Below, piece by piece: positions 1 through 13,384 of a DNA stretch of 64,000 nt; position 1 is the first letter of the stretch, and each line of letters begins with the position of its first letter. This stretch comes from Lichenostomus cassidix (taxonomy: Eukaryota > Chordata > Aves > Passeriformes > Meliphagidae). The DNA lies in NCBI GenBank assembly GCA_008360975.2, contig CM039182.1, positions 23,656,324-23,720,323 of the forward strand, written 5' to 3'. The notes beneath the pieces were generated by a model. That model did no database searches. It was not told the origin of the DNA and was given only the letters and a program-made list of their open reading frames with translations. Made by a program: the position numbers and the translations under genes.

Positions 1-3000
1 ATCAAGATGCTGGCCTTTCAAGATCATCTTTTTTATAGATTTATTTGTCAGAAAGCAAGTCTCTCAAAAATGAACACATTTTAGAACCATTTTGCTGAGA
101 TAATTCCATATTGCTTTTTAAAGCAATTTGGCAAGCATTTTTGATGAAAAAGCTCCTAAAAGTGCCTGCACTTCTAGCATTCCAACTTGAGAACAACTTT
201 AAAAGGTAGTTTGTTAGATATTAGTAAATATTCATTTTTGAAGCAGCTGTTGTATTAAATCTGCATATGAGTTATAGCACCTGTCATCTCCTGATCTCAT
301 GAAGTTGCTATGTAAGAATTTGAATGGACTTTTCTCTCCTGGCATCAGTGGGAGTTGAATCAGCCATGCAGCCTCAGTCCTTTTAGGGCTGAGGTTCTGT
401 AGACTAACAATGACCCCTCATGTCTGAACACAACTTCGATTTATATTTCAAAGCCTTAAGAAATTTCAGCTTTTATTGGATTTTGCAGGGAGAGAAACAG
501 GGTTTTCACTAATATTTCATAAAGGTATGTCAAGGAGCTTTAGGAAAAGATGGAATATCTACTAGTTCCCTGCAAAAAGCAACTATTTCAATAGTGACCA
601 GTCTCAAACCCAGTAGCATATATAAAGATATATTCTTATATTCTCTGATAAAAAAATCTTACATCAAGCCAAAAATATAATCCAGAAAATTTCCTCAAAT
701 ATACCATAAAACTGCAAAGATGGGTCTACAAATGTCTCAGTTTTGTGATGCTACTGTCCTTTTTGGAGAGGTATAACTTCATCCCACTCTGAAGATGTGC
801 AAGGATCCTTTCTTGTATCCCTCTGGATGGGGCTGATTGATTGCCTCCTTGCACCAAGTAATGCATACACAGAAAATTCTTTTGTCTCTTTGCTTGTGGA
901 AGAAAGGGATTAAGTTTTATGGTCTTTTCCCTAACAGGTCAGACACTATCCCCACGTTAAACAAACAACCAAAGGGCAGCTATAGCAGCCACTTCAAACC
1001 AAATTTTACTAGTTTTCCCTGCCAAATTAGTAGCATCATCTTCTGTCTGAAGCCAGTGGCACTTGCACAAAGGGACACTGCTCAGTGGTGACTCTGGGGT
1101 CTAGGGAAACCACAACTAAGTTCTCTCAACATCAACCACAGCTCTTCTGTCTCCAGCCATGTCCCTAGGGAGTACAGGCAGAGTGAACTGCAGCACTGAG
1201 GACATGAAGGTTTGCTTTTCCTAAGTGTGCTGGGATCTCCCAACACTTATTCAGAATGAATTAAGAACTCTGGTGGTGAACTGCCTATCTCACTGTAGCT
1301 GAAGATATGCTCAGGTGAACTTTATTTGCCATCCAGTTCCTGACAGAGACAGGACTGTGCTGGTTGGTTTCTCCACGCTGGTGTACAGTTGTGCAGTCCA
1401 CTGTAACCAGTCAATGCCACTTGCCCAGAGCAGTTTGTCTTGCAATTGTAGTGGCACTGTCCTGGCTGTGACACAGGACTGAGTGGAATCAGATGACAAA
1501 TTCAATACAAGGGACTATAATGACTCATACCCTCTGTAAACTAGACTACAAATTCAGCAGATGGTGACATATATTCCCATTTAGAGAAATCTCTTGTCCC
1601 AAGTATCTATGGCAAACTGATAAATACCAAGTAAGTCCCTACTGATGGGAATGGCTATTTTCTTGGCCAACACATTGGGCATTGAAACAGGGATGGTGAA
1701 GGCCAAGAAAATGAACACAAGTTTAAAAGTGATTTCTGAGTAATAAGCTGTAAAAATTACAGCCTGGCACAGGGTGAACTCTGCAAACACCCTTGACAGA
1801 AAAGCATTTCAGGAACTCTGAAGAGGATCCTACTTAGATGCCATGTAGATTGAGGAAGCTTGCTTCACACCTACAGTTTCTCCCTAAAAAAAACATTATT
1901 ATGCTTTCTGCCACAAGATAAAAGTATGCCTCCATTATCTATATGTCTCCCTTGCTTGGGTTTTGTATGATTTAGATATTATTCTGAGTACTGACATTTA
2001 ACATCTACAGTGTAAGTTGTTTTAATATTCCAAACATTCAAAGAAAGGTATCAGGCTCTCTAATCCAAATGTTAATTTGGTTTTCTGAAAAGCGTCAGAA
2101 TGAATTCTGATCAGCACTTCTGCATTAGCTTCAAAGTTGAGTTTTATAACCATATGTAAAGAGGAAAGAACTGATCAAATGTAGAAACTACCAGCTGGTT
2201 TAGAAGGTCAGTATTGCAATGGGTAAGCTGTCTATGAACAAATATACTTTTGCAGCTTTGCATTGGCCTGCAAAACCAGAAGTCAGTACAAGCATGAATA
2301 AAGCACATTCTCCCAGAAGACTCTAATCTGTTGAGTGAAGCTGGCTGAACAGTAGCATTTCTGATTTGTGAAAAAGTTTTGGTGGAAGCAGGGGTGGTTA
2401 TTTGGTTTTATTCTGAATCAAACAAAAAATACTTTTTTTTCCATTTCCCATGGACTGGAAACTGAGAGAATATTTCATTCTGACAATCCCAGCACATGAA
2501 ACTTCCTCCAGGAAATAACCTCACTGCTCGCAGCAGCTGCTCAGTGAAATCAACATTCCTTGTACTTTCACGCTTGCTAATCTCCCACCTTGCTTTCCCC
2601 AGCAGCTGCCTGGGTGCCCCAGCCCTGTGCCTGCACAGCCTCCCTGGCACCAGCTCACAGCCCTGCCAGGATCAGGGGATCCTGCCCTGGAGCTACACTC
2701 AAACACCCATTCCTCCCCAACTGGCCACAAATCCCTCATTTCCATAGCTTTCAGGCTCCTGCCTATGGAGACAGAACCTGCCAAGCCTCTCAGTTCTACA
2801 GTGGAAAGATAGGAAGCCCTGGACTATGCAGTTTTTTTAGGGCCTCAATTATTGGGAGTCCTAGTCCACCCTACTTCACCAGTGCATCTGACTGAAAGTT
2901 TATTTGACATAAATATTTGCAGAAAAACATTTTGATTTAGGGAAAAGTATTAGTCCCCTGGTCTCTGGTGTGCACAAGTCACTCCTCCTGAGAATACAAA

Positions 3001-4116
3001 CCAAGAGAAATCAAAAGTGGCAGGCAGACCTCTCTGTCTCACCATGTCCTCATTTTCCCTGAAGGAAAGTGTCTATATGGACATGGAGAAGAGAAATGGA
3101 TCCTCATTATTGTCACCTTACAAGGGAAGCAAACTCCCACTAAAGGCAATGTTTTTTCTGTGTAGGATTCCAGGGTATGATTTATTCAGCATGGAAAAAT
3201 CTGCCTTTCCTAAGCTCATGACAAAAATACTATCAGTATAGTCCTTGATTTAGAATCATACACTGCTTTATTTCATGGGGTGTTTAAGACTGAGTCCAGA
3301 TTAATATTAGCAAGATGCACTTAAAATGATGAATTTACATATACATATTGTGAAACAATACTACAATTTTTCCATTCTAAAGTACAGCTTGTAGAAATAG
3401 AAAATTATTAATGAAACTTCTGAATGAGCACAATACAAAATGTAGCACATTGAAGGCACTAATATTATATTTATGCTACTGATTCAAACATGCCCCAAAG
3501 AGTTTCCTGGCACTAAGACATGCAATAACTCCCCCACACACTATTCAACTCTCTTCTCTTTGGAAACAGGGTATCCACATCCCAGCTGCCTATTGTGGAT
3601 GTCCCAGGTCCATGCCAGCTCTCAAACAGCACCCAGCAGTCCTTGGGAGAGCTCTAAATTAGCTGAGCAGAAGAGTGTGCCAGAGGCTTCTCCAACAGCT
3701 TTGAAGTATGATGATATTGCTGTGATTCGGAATGTAGCCTGAGATACACACGCTTACAAAGTCTGAACAACTCCGAGTTACTTATTTGACAGAACTGTGT
3801 AAATTCCACTCAAATATGTAATATTTTCATTGTGCCAGAAAGCCACTGGAGTGGGGTGTGTATGATCTAGGTCAGCCACTAAAGAGGATGAGACAAACGA
3901 GAGGCTTGGTTAAGCATGGTGTGCTGACTAGAAGCCTTAATTCTGATCTTTCAGGATTTTTCTGCCATCTAAGGGCAGTGACCTACAACAGATTAGATAT
4001 ATGCTAGAATGACAAGTCCTGAATCTGTATTCAATTTTTTGGCCAAAGGAAAATAGTTACTTCACTGAAGTGTTTTGGTTTTCCATTGGAAAATGTCATT
4101 ATTCCATTAAGAAAAG
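1..4116. other. AT-rich non-coding DNA
   Basis: No gene or known repeat is recognised here. Short open frames occur on both strands, but they lack supporting splice signals or recognisable protein sequence. A somewhat GC-richer patch at about 2500-2830 is open in several frames on both strands at once, which is what base composition alone produces. I could not assign it to a family. The stretch is likely intergenic or intronic. Confidence 0.6.
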
Positions 4117-4264
4117 TTTTCTGGTTTTTGGGTTTTTTTTTGTTTGTTTGTTCGATTTTTTTTTTGGGTGGGTTTTTTGTTTGTTTGTTTGGTTTTTTCA
4201 GGTGCTTTGGGTTTTTTGTTCGTTTTGTGTTTTGGTGGTTTTTTTTGTTTTTTTTTTTTTGTGG
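4117..4264. repeat. T/G-rich simple repeat (GTTT-type)
   Basis: The plus strand is almost purely T and G for about 148 bases, with runs of T broken by G and short GTTT arrays. It is low-complexity sequence. The complementary strand is an A-run type tract broken by C, the same pattern seen again at 15.8, 36.4, 53.4 and 54.7 kb. The open frames crossing it, rich in Phe or Lys, are composition artefacts. Confidence 0.9.
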
Positions 4265-7200
4265 GAACACATGGGGGAAAAGAATTATCATATTACTTTT
4301 GCTGTTAAACTGGGATGACATACTTTTGTTTGATTCCTTATACAGTTTTCTGTAGCTGCCTGAGCTGCTGTAGTCTCATGTGAGCTTTCTGCATTCCCCC
4401 ATTCACATCCTCCTCTATCAGCTAATTAACACCACTCAACAAATGAATAAAATATCCATGCAATACAAAATACTTTGTATCTGCCTAACATTTATTATTT
4501 GGGATACTTTTGAACTTTTTATTCCATATAAACTCCTGGTTATATTCCAAATTAACAAAGTTTTCCACTACAGAAATTTGGTTGTTGAATATCTTTATGA
4601 CCCCATTTTTCTTATTTCTTAGATGAAAAAAAAAAATTAAGACATCTCAAAATTGATTCTACTGTGACCCTATATATTGTTTAAAATTATGTTTTTTATT
4701 GTATTCACGACAGTTCAGGAAAGCCAATGATAAGGTTCACATTTTCAGCGCAAGTGATTTTTCTCTTTCAATAATATCAATACCAATATTAAATTATAAT
4801 GCCTATAACTACTACAGAAAAAAATACTGCAAAGTTTTCCCACATAAAGAGGCACAAATCATTTAGAGGACAGACAAGAAGACATCAGAACTGACAAAGG
4901 TGATCAAATCTTACTCACAGAACTTCCAACAATCTATTGCGTTCATGGATATAAGTCTTCTTTCACCACAGGGAATAACTGACAGGCTTGATGAAATGAA
5001 AAGATTTGTGTAAAGAGATAAAGCAAGTCAAGAGCACAAACTAAATCATATTACTCTTAATTCCAATCAGATATGCTGGCATCCAGGATATTCACTGTCT
5101 GTGTAAGCACACAAAGGTCATAAGGAAGACAACTTAAACAACATCACACATTCAGCTAGTTAATGACACCTTTCATTGGACTCTATGACATATGAAATTC
5201 TTCAAAGTAACTTTTCTTCTCTGCAGTTTTACAAGCACATGAGCACAAACTTGCACAAAGCCTTTTTTTCTGTGCTGCCCGTGACCCATACATTAAAAAA
5301 TGGAAAGAAAAATCTTTCACCATGGTAAATTCAGCTTGTTGTACTTTTCGTTATTAAGATTTGTTCATTTCATTGATACCACTATGTACAATGAAAATCT
5401 TTCACAATGCCTGCAGACTCTTTTAGTATTCTTGTCAGAGCAACATATATAATTACATAATAAACACCAGGATAATGATAAGGGACACAAGCTTTACACT
5501 AGTAGTAGTCATTAGAGAAATATAAGCCATAGGTCCTCTTGATACTCCAATAATATTACACTCAGCACAAAATTTCAAACATTTTGCAGCTATTCCCTAG
5601 AGAATCTTCTTAAAATTAGGCTGTGTTAGATATTCTGAATTCATTAATTTTCTCCTTATACAGTTTCTTTTCATCCTATAATGGGATTTTAGGAAACTAT
5701 TGCCATATTCTGTTAATGCCCTTTCAAAGAAGTTAGTTTGTAATCAAACACTCAGTCAAACCTGAATGTAAATGCTACTACTGAGAAGTCTCTATCACAG
5801 TCACAATAAATTTAACCAGCAGAGTTTGCTGAGGGAAAAATCATTCTTATTATCAAACTAAAAATATAGAATTCTGTCAACCTAACAATAAGTATAGCTA
5901 TAATCCTAAATGTGATGATTACTTCTTCAGACAGTTGTACACAGAACTGCTTAGACTACAACATTGCTCTTCTGTGTCACCAATACTGAGAAAAAATTGA
6001 GAATTTTTTTCTATATAGCCATTACACTAACAACCAACATTATATAGCAACATTAAACATGCTTACTTAGTCTTGATCTGAAATTCTAAATTACTTATCC
6101 CTTAATTGTTCTGCTGCATAACATTAATTCAATTAATTGTCAATAAATTGTATTTAAGACTAAGTTTTGATACACAATCAAAAGGAAGTTATGGATAATA
6201 AGAAATTTTTTCATTCTAATTGTACTAATTATGAGATAGGATATGGTTAGGCTTGCACTTCCCACCATGCATTAATAACAAAATCATATTTTTCAAGGTG
6301 AGGATGTCACATGTAAGTAGCACAGAAATATGATTAATTAATAACTTTGTAGTAACAATTTTGGAAAAGAGTTCACTCAAAAATCCATGTGTGAAAACAA
6401 TCACTACAACAAAACTATTCTCCAACTTAGTTGTTTTGTTTCAGGTTTTTGGTAAAATGATCATCAGACTTATGTCCCTGTAAGTGTGAGGGCACAGCTT
6501 ACAAAAAGGAGCCACTGAAACATTTTAAGCGTATTTTTGTAATTTTATTAAAACTTATCCTAAGAAGTAAATGTGGAGTTAATTAGTAATTAGACTGTAG
6601 TAACCCACAAATATTGTGGGGTTATAATGATTTATACCAGAAAAGTAGAATGCAGCATAGATGCAATACAGTGCTTTACAATGGAGCTAATGAATAAAAG
6701 TATAAATAGAAAGCAGACTAGAAGGAAGACACCGGAGCCAAGAAAATATAAGCTACAAAGGGAGATTAGGAGTCCATAGAATGAAGAGCAGCTTTTCATA
6801 TAGGTATCTATATGAATATAACATATAGGCAGGCATAAAAGGCTAGAAAGGGGTAGTTACTCAGACTGACCCTCAAATTAGGGACCAGTTGGTTATATGG
6901 AAGGCAACCTGTTCACACACATCCCTTCATTTGTAAATAACATTGTATTTTTGAAATGGACAGAAAGCCAGTTGAGTTGCACCAGAGTTCCTAGGCATGA
7001 TGATCTGGTGCAAGACCTGGGTGGGTTTGCACTCTTGGTCAGCAAAGGAGCACTAGGATTCAAGATTTACCAGCCGATTTAAGAACACCTTTATGACAAG
7101 ACACAGAGCATTTCCATGTGGTAGATAACAAAATTTAGCCCCTTACACATAAGCAGGGAGGTCCAAACTTAGACTGACAGAAGTTTTCAGAAAGGCTGAC

Positions 7201-8370
7201 TTCAAGAGGCTAATTATAATTTCTACAAGTTTTACTAAAGGAGTACTTCTTGCACTGCTGTGTATTGTCTTAACACAACTGCAAAGTGATGCAGTAATGC
7301 CCAGGTTGTTTCTTAGGGAGGTTTTGATGTGAACAGCTTGTTATTAATTAAGGCTCAATAACAACCCAACACCCAGAACAGATGGCCGAAAGATACCAGA
7401 ACTTCCCTACTGATCAGGAACCAGTCTGGCTTTTATTGCTGCAGTGACTGAATCATCAAGAACTGCGTGCATTAATATGGTAGCATAGAAGCTGGTATCT
7501 TGACACAACTCAGAACTGAAGCAGAGTAGGAGCAGAACTTCCCTTCCCCCCATGCAGCCACAACAGCTGCTGCTTGGAGGTTGAACAAGGCTTTTCTTCA
7601 CCACAGAAATTAAACAGGCCCTTTTGATTTCAGGTTATTATGCCACAATAATTATTACCTTTTCCCCGAACAAATTTTAACAAAAAGGGAATCTGCAGAC
7701 ATCTTCCCTTTCTCTGTGTGATCTGAAATAAAAACTATTTTCCCCTGCAGGACTTCACAGACCTCATTTTCCTTCATTTCTGAGATCTGAGATCTCCATT
7801 ACAACCCTGTTTTCAATATCAAAACCCAGTTCTGTTCCTCCTCAGAAACCCATTTTACCCCACAGAAGTTGCTCACATGAAAAGAACTAATACCAGGAAA
7901 GTAATGTATTTTTAGCTGATTTAAAGTGACTTAGCTGCTGGAAACAAGAACAGATTGTTCCATGAGAATTCCACTCCATGGACACCAGTTTGGAAAGTAT
8001 TGGTAGAACTTTAAATAACCTTCTCCAGCTCGACATGTTTTCCAGGAGCCTTTGCCACCTCCAGAACTCCAACTGGCCTTCACATGCCATGTACTTTTGG
8101 TTGTAACAACTCCCTCACACTCAGAGCTGAGCTGTCAGCAAGAAGAAGCTCCTACATCAAAAGGGGAAGACATCCTCAGCCAGCAGAAGCAGTAGAAGTA
8201 CTGGAGGTTATCCATCATAGTGATGCAAAGAGATGTAGAATACAAGAAAATGTAACAGGAGTCATGCACTTAATTATTCTCTAAAGAGAATAAAAAGAAT
8301 CTCTTCACAGTTGTTCACAACCAAAAATACATATAATATTTTCAATGTGCAGTTGTATTAGTGATAAGGG
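4265..8370. other. AT-rich non-coding DNA
   Basis: Nothing is recognised here beyond AT-rich unique-looking sequence. No open frame has a recognisable product, and no CR1 or LTR signature is visible. Confidence 0.6.
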
Positions 8371-8564
8371 AGTGAGGAACTGGAGCAAGTTTCCAAGTGA
8401 AGTTGTGGATGCCCCATCCCTGGAAGTGTTCAAAGCCAGATTGGAGGCAGCTCTGAGCAACATGGCCTAGTGAAAGGTGTCAGTGCCATGGCAGGGGGTT
8501 TGGAACTAGATGATCTTTAAGGCCCCTTCCAACCCTAACCATCCTGTGATTCTGTGATTCTATA
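8371..8564 (+). mobile_element. CR1 LINE fragment, 3' end
   Basis: This is a 5'-truncated CR1 retrotransposon. It opens in the end of the ORF2 region with a GAGGAACTGGAGCAAGTTTC-type block, continues with GTGGATGCCCCATCCCTGG and the GATCTTTAAGG...CCTTCCAACCC block, and ends in the CR1 3' signature GATTCTGTGATTCTATAA. These blocks in this order are diagnostic of avian CR1 3' ends. Extreme 5' truncation and lack of a poly-A tail are normal for the family. It encodes nothing functional and lies 55 bp upstream of the probable hAT element. Confidence 0.95.
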
Positions 8565-8618
8565 ACTTTAAGTCTCCAAACTCACTTAATCCAAGAAACA
8601 GTGTTGTGGAGTTTATAG

Positions 8619-8994
8619 CAGCATTTCTCAACCTATGTTAAACAAAGCACCACTTTATTCTTTTGAAAAATACCTGTAAATCATCTTGAAAAAAATGTTT
8701 TTCTACAGTGAAAAACAGCTGGAAGTTTGCATGTTCATACATTTTTCCCTCTATTGGATTCCTCTACGTGTGTGGGACTCTGGTATAGGGTTAAGTGCTT
8801 TTTTAAGTTTGAGGAACTGTAAGCCATAGGATACAATTAATTTAGCAAACCCAGAAACAGTTATAAGCTCATGTAATAACTTTAACAATGTACCATAGCA
8901 ATATACAACATGCAAACTACTAAACCGTCAAGCTATCTACACCATTGAAGAGAAGGCTTGGTAGATGATTCCTGGTGCCAAGTTGAGAAATACA
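8619..8994. mobile_element. Probable non-autonomous hAT (Charlie-like) DNA transposon
   Basis: The left end at 8619 reads CAGCATTTCTCAACC, close to the CAG-N-TTCTCAACC ends of Charlie-type hAT elements. The right end at 8981-8993 is its inverted partner: AGTTGAGAAATAC complements the left end at 11 of 13 positions. Both ends also carry a GCACC-like block a few bases inward, as hAT-Charlie ends do. The element would be about 376 bp with no transposase, so a MITE-like deletion derivative. The expected 8-bp target duplication is not recognisable, so the outer limits are uncertain. A chance inverted repeat remains possible. Confidence 0.45.
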
Positions 8995-11900
8995 AAAGGC
9001 CAAACCATAACAAAACAATCATGTAGGAAGAATCATTTCCACGTCTTTGGTGTTTCTATTCTTTCTTTTTGTTGTTGTTGTTGTGTCTGTGATTTGCAAG
9101 ATTTCTCACATTAGTCATAGTGTGAAAGTGGCAAGATTTTCAATTACAGGCCCTAAAAATATTGACATTTACAATCCCCATTTTCCTGACATTCAGTAAA
9201 TTCACCAGTGTAAGTTTAAAACTACTTGCTAGCTGCCAGAAATAAGCACAACAGAAAAGTCGTTCTGGTTGATCACTCTTTTGAAATTACTCATTTTCCT
9301 CCTAATACAGGCCATTGCTAGCTAACACTCTCCTTCCTGCACCGTGGAGAAAAGTGTACATCAAATCCGACGGTAACTTCAGTGGGATTTGTCATCCCAT
9401 CATATAAGCAGAGCTGGTTTCCTTGTTAGCTGCAGTACCTGCAACAGCGTGAGAATGCAAAGCATTCTGTCCAGCTGAGCTGCACTTTTTACTCGCAAGG
9501 GCAGGGAGTGTTGTGTTTTGCAGACCTCTGAGTAGTACCTCAGATAAAAAGAAAATTCCCTGCCTCCTTGCACTTGTTTATTTTTATACTATAAATATAT
9601 TAAAGTTCATTGGTGACCTTTTGAGTTCACCTTCACTTCACTTTGAGTGATTTAGCTCCCACGAAACTAAAGGAAAACTAGAGAAAATGGAAAGACTGGC
9701 ACTGTGCTATTCTCCCTGGTAGACACGTGTGGGTTAACTCTGATGACAGTAAGACCCAGAGAAGTTTCAGGAAGCAACCTAAAGGCAATGTAAAGCCTAG
9801 TACACAAGCTAACCATATAAACCAAATTTAGCAGAATAAGCAGTCATATTTCAAGCTTGTATAATTGTACAGTAGACCTAAAGACTATATTAATGTCTCT
9901 CCAGTGAGCCTAATTTTATTTTCAACTGCTTTTCCTCACTTGAAATTTGCAATTCAATGCAATCAATTTCACTTTGGTTAAACAGTTTAATGTACTCTAA
10001 TAAAAACAGGCAATTGATATTCTAATTCTGTTGTATTGAAACTAACATTGCATTGTGAACACACATGACAAAATATAGCAAGTACTATGGCAGCTACTTA
10101 GGGAAGTTTCTTCTGTTGTTGGTATGAGATATGACAGCAGCTTGTATGGCACTCTTAATTTCAATGGACTAGAAGGTATTTTACAAATTGCACTCTCGAA
10201 TAAAAAATTATCTTAATTTCTGTTTCTGAGATGCATCAGGGTAGACTTCTAATACTTCACGGCAGTGCCACATCATAATTTAAGGATCAGTCTTGTAAAT
10301 ATTTTTTGTGCATAAAATGTTTCACTGGGACAGGATCTAGGACAGCAGAGAAAGACTACAATTCTCATGTTATCGATTGTGCATGGAGAAAGAATATGTA
10401 GAGGTACGATGTCATTAAAAGATCTGGATTATATGTTTTTTTAAAAATTTTTTTTTGAGAAAATCTCAAAAACTTTCTGCCTTCTATTGACTGGATCAGA
10501 GGAAACCAGGGGAAGAATGAAGCATTTTTAAAGTTTTTGTTTCGTGTTCCCTTGCTGGCAACTGTTTTAAGACAGAATAGTTATCACCAGTAATCTCCCA
10601 AAGAAACAAAAAACAAACAAACAGAAACACTAAATAATGTCCCTAATTACCATTAACTAATGAGCAGAATCTTGGTTTTGACTGCTCTCTGTTTAGTCAT
10701 CAAACATCCCTGCAGTATTTGTTCAGTATCGATTCTGGACACTCATCCAAGAAACTGCCCATTACACTCTTGTATTTGTTGCTGACTTTCCAGAATGATT
10801 TCAACAATCTTGAAACCTATAAATCTTGAAATTTGGTGAAATCACCCTCTGATACATCACATGTCAAATCAGGCCTGTCCTTTACCTTCTGAGGTTTGAC
10901 CTTTCTTGACAAATTTTCATTAATGGAAGAGGCAACCCTGCTAATAAAAAGGCTGAAGGAACATGAAGCACTACAATGCTCAAAGGAAAGCTAGAAGAGA
11001 GAGTACTTAATGCATTTGGATGAGTCCCTTCATTTGCGTGTTTGAAGCCTTCTCTTCTGAGAATCTAAGGCTAGACTCCTACTCTAATTTTGCAAACAAT
11101 ATTTCTGACGCATTTCTTTACCCTTAGAAAGGATGAAAGCTTGTGCAAACATCAAACAGGAATAGATTTAGAGTTGGTTTACTAGTTTGGTTTTTTCCAG
11201 GCAGATTATCATATTCAAGGCAAAGGTTTTTGAATTACATTTTCAAATGTGAGAAGGATCACCTTCAGAAGGATTAGTGGATTTGCATTGATGAAATATT
11301 GCAACACACAAGACATATAATTATCAGTCTTACAGTTGATACTTCTCTCCCTTACAAGCGCTACCTGCTAGCACTGATTTAATAATTTTTTCTTCTGAAT
11401 TAAGGTCAGATCAATTATCTCGCAGAAAGCAAAGCTTATTTGTAAATCAATTACCTCCTATGTGCATTTTATGCTCTTATTTTTTCAGTATTTCTCAATA
11501 AATGAGAAGCTCTTAAATTTGGACAAACATTTTTACAGATCAGTTGGTAGGCAGGCAACAATAACAATATTGAATTATTTCCATAGAAATGAGCTCATTA
11601 CCTCTGTTTGTGGTGAAATAGTTTTAAACGTGTTTTGCATATGTGTTGCCAATCTGGTGGGCAGAGATAGTTGCAAGTAATGTAATTAATAAATAAATAT
11701 GAAACAAAGTATGGGCACAAAACAGTTGCATTCTGAACTGCTCAGTTATTTTGTTAACTTAGCCCTTGTCTAACTGTTGATCGATAAATCAAGAATTAAA
11801 TCAATCATTTCTTCTCAGAATTACCCAGTCTGGGTATGTCACTTAATTGTTAAGTTATTAAGAACTTGCCTGGTCTGCTATAACTCTCTTGGTCTTAGTG

Positions 11901-12544
11901 GTGATTTCAGCTGAAGGACAATTAGACCCTGAGGGCATGTCCAAAGATCAAGTCAAGTATGTGAGCAGGACTCACATAAATCATGCCTAAAAAAAGGAGC
12001 ATGACATACCCAAGTTTGTATAGTAAGCAATAATTATTAAACATCCAGACTGTGTCACAATATGAAAAAACCATGCACTTGCTCAGGCAAATATTTGCCT
12101 GTTCTAACCACATATTGCTTCGCAACTTCACCATCAATAACTCTCTTCTGCAAGTCAAGACCACACCATTTTCTGTAACAAGACAAAGCAACTGAAAGGT
12201 GTTTCAAGATAGTAATTCAAACGCAAAACAAGGATCAAATATTAATTATAAAGCAAAAGTACTACACACATGAAGTTAACTTCCTTTCACAAGTTTTATA
12301 TTTTAAAGGATATAAAAGGCACAAATTTGGGGGGCATTTAGAAACAAACAAAACAGAAACAAGCCCAGTAATCTACTATGTAACCAGACACCAACACCAC
12401 AATCCAACCACAAACCTATCTGAGGGATCACCAAATACAGATGTATTCCAAAGAAATATTACTGTCAAGCAAAAGGTAGAAAAGGAAAAACCATTTAGTG
12501 AGAAAAAAATCACTGGACTGCAGCCATAAAAGGGCCTTCACAGT
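8995..12544. other. AT-rich non-coding DNA
   Basis: No gene is recognised. The stretch contains a short (CAAA) tract at about 10605-10623 and a (TTG) run near 9070. The remainder is AT-rich with only short open frames. Confidence 0.6.
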
Positions 12545-13125
12545 TCTTTTTTTGTCAGCTTATCCAGTGCAGCTATTTATTGCAACCCATTACAATATAC
12601 AGGATCAAGGATTTACATGTCTAGAGAGACTTCTTGCCAACTTGAAGACCCATACCTATTTACCCATTCTCTTTTAACTTCATCAACGTTCAATTCTTTC
12701 TGTATTATTTTAAAAATTAATTTCAAACTTTCCATGTACTTACTCCCATCTATCTTCTGCATCTCTTCCATATTTTCTCTTTTAATATCAGGATTGCTTT
12801 TGAATTCATGTTTTCTTCTACTATCTGATATGTCTCTCATATCTTTATTCATACTGGACAATGCTGTGTCAAAAGCCTACTTGGCTCTTCCTACTGCCTC
12901 TTTTCCTGCCCTCTTGTCTTTTTGCTTTACTCACACTTCTGTTTTCAAAGTTGATCTATAAAAAATTTCCCTTCCTGATTACAGTTCCTAATTTCATTCA
13001 GTACCTGCTATAATTTCTTAATTAACTCTCTAACTATATAATTAAACTTTGCCACATTTTCTGAAACATCTGTCAGGAAAGAAGTGCTCCAAATAAAACT
13101 GTAGTATTACTGAACAGGTTGCTAT
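12545..13125 (-). pseudogene. Decayed coding-like sequence ending in AATAAA and an A-run
   Basis: Read on the minus strand, this stretch has the purine-rich composition of coding DNA. Its last 77 or so codons, from about 12849 down to the stop at 12613, are open and begin near MNKDMRDISDSRRK. They read as a charged, Lys/Glu-rich segment and finish with GSSSWQEVSLDM before the stop. Upstream the open reading shifts between frames and is cut by several stops, with a Lys/Glu/Gln-rich stretch around 12950-13055. Downstream of the stop comes AATAAA at about 12578-12583 and then a 7-base A-run at 12548-12554. That order (coding, stop, AATAAA, A-run) resembles a retroposed mRNA copy or a decayed terminal exon. 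I do not recognise the parent protein. Chance openness of purine-rich DNA is the main alternative. Confidence 0.35.
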
Positions 13126-13128
13126 TAA

Positions 13129-13344
13129 CTACAGCCTCTCATCCAGGTATCTCCATTTCTCTCCACATTGCGTACATCTTTCTCTTGGCTTAGCTGGTAA
13201 ATCTTCTGGGATGGGAACAGTGTTTTGGTTTGGTGTTTGAAGAACCCTGAAGAGTAGTTTCCAACTACTCTGAGACAGACAACAGTATAAAGAGATTTTA
13301 AGAATACATAGTTTCTTCAAACTGGACCTGGTTTGCTTAAACAT
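13129..13344 (-). other. Open stretch continuing the decayed coding-like region
   Basis: A 71-codon minus-strand frame directly upstream, in transcript sense, of the decayed sequence at 12.5-13.1 kb. It contains a Pro/Arg/Cys-rich part with PIPEDLPAKPRERCTQCGEK, which looks more like protein than random AT-rich translation. It is not recognised as a known domain. The two cysteines spaced CTQC do not by themselves define a zinc finger. It may be part of the same decayed element or a chance frame. Confidence 0.25.
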
Positions 13345-13384
13345 ATGGGGAGTCTGTCCTACAGACTACTTATTAGTAAGCAAT

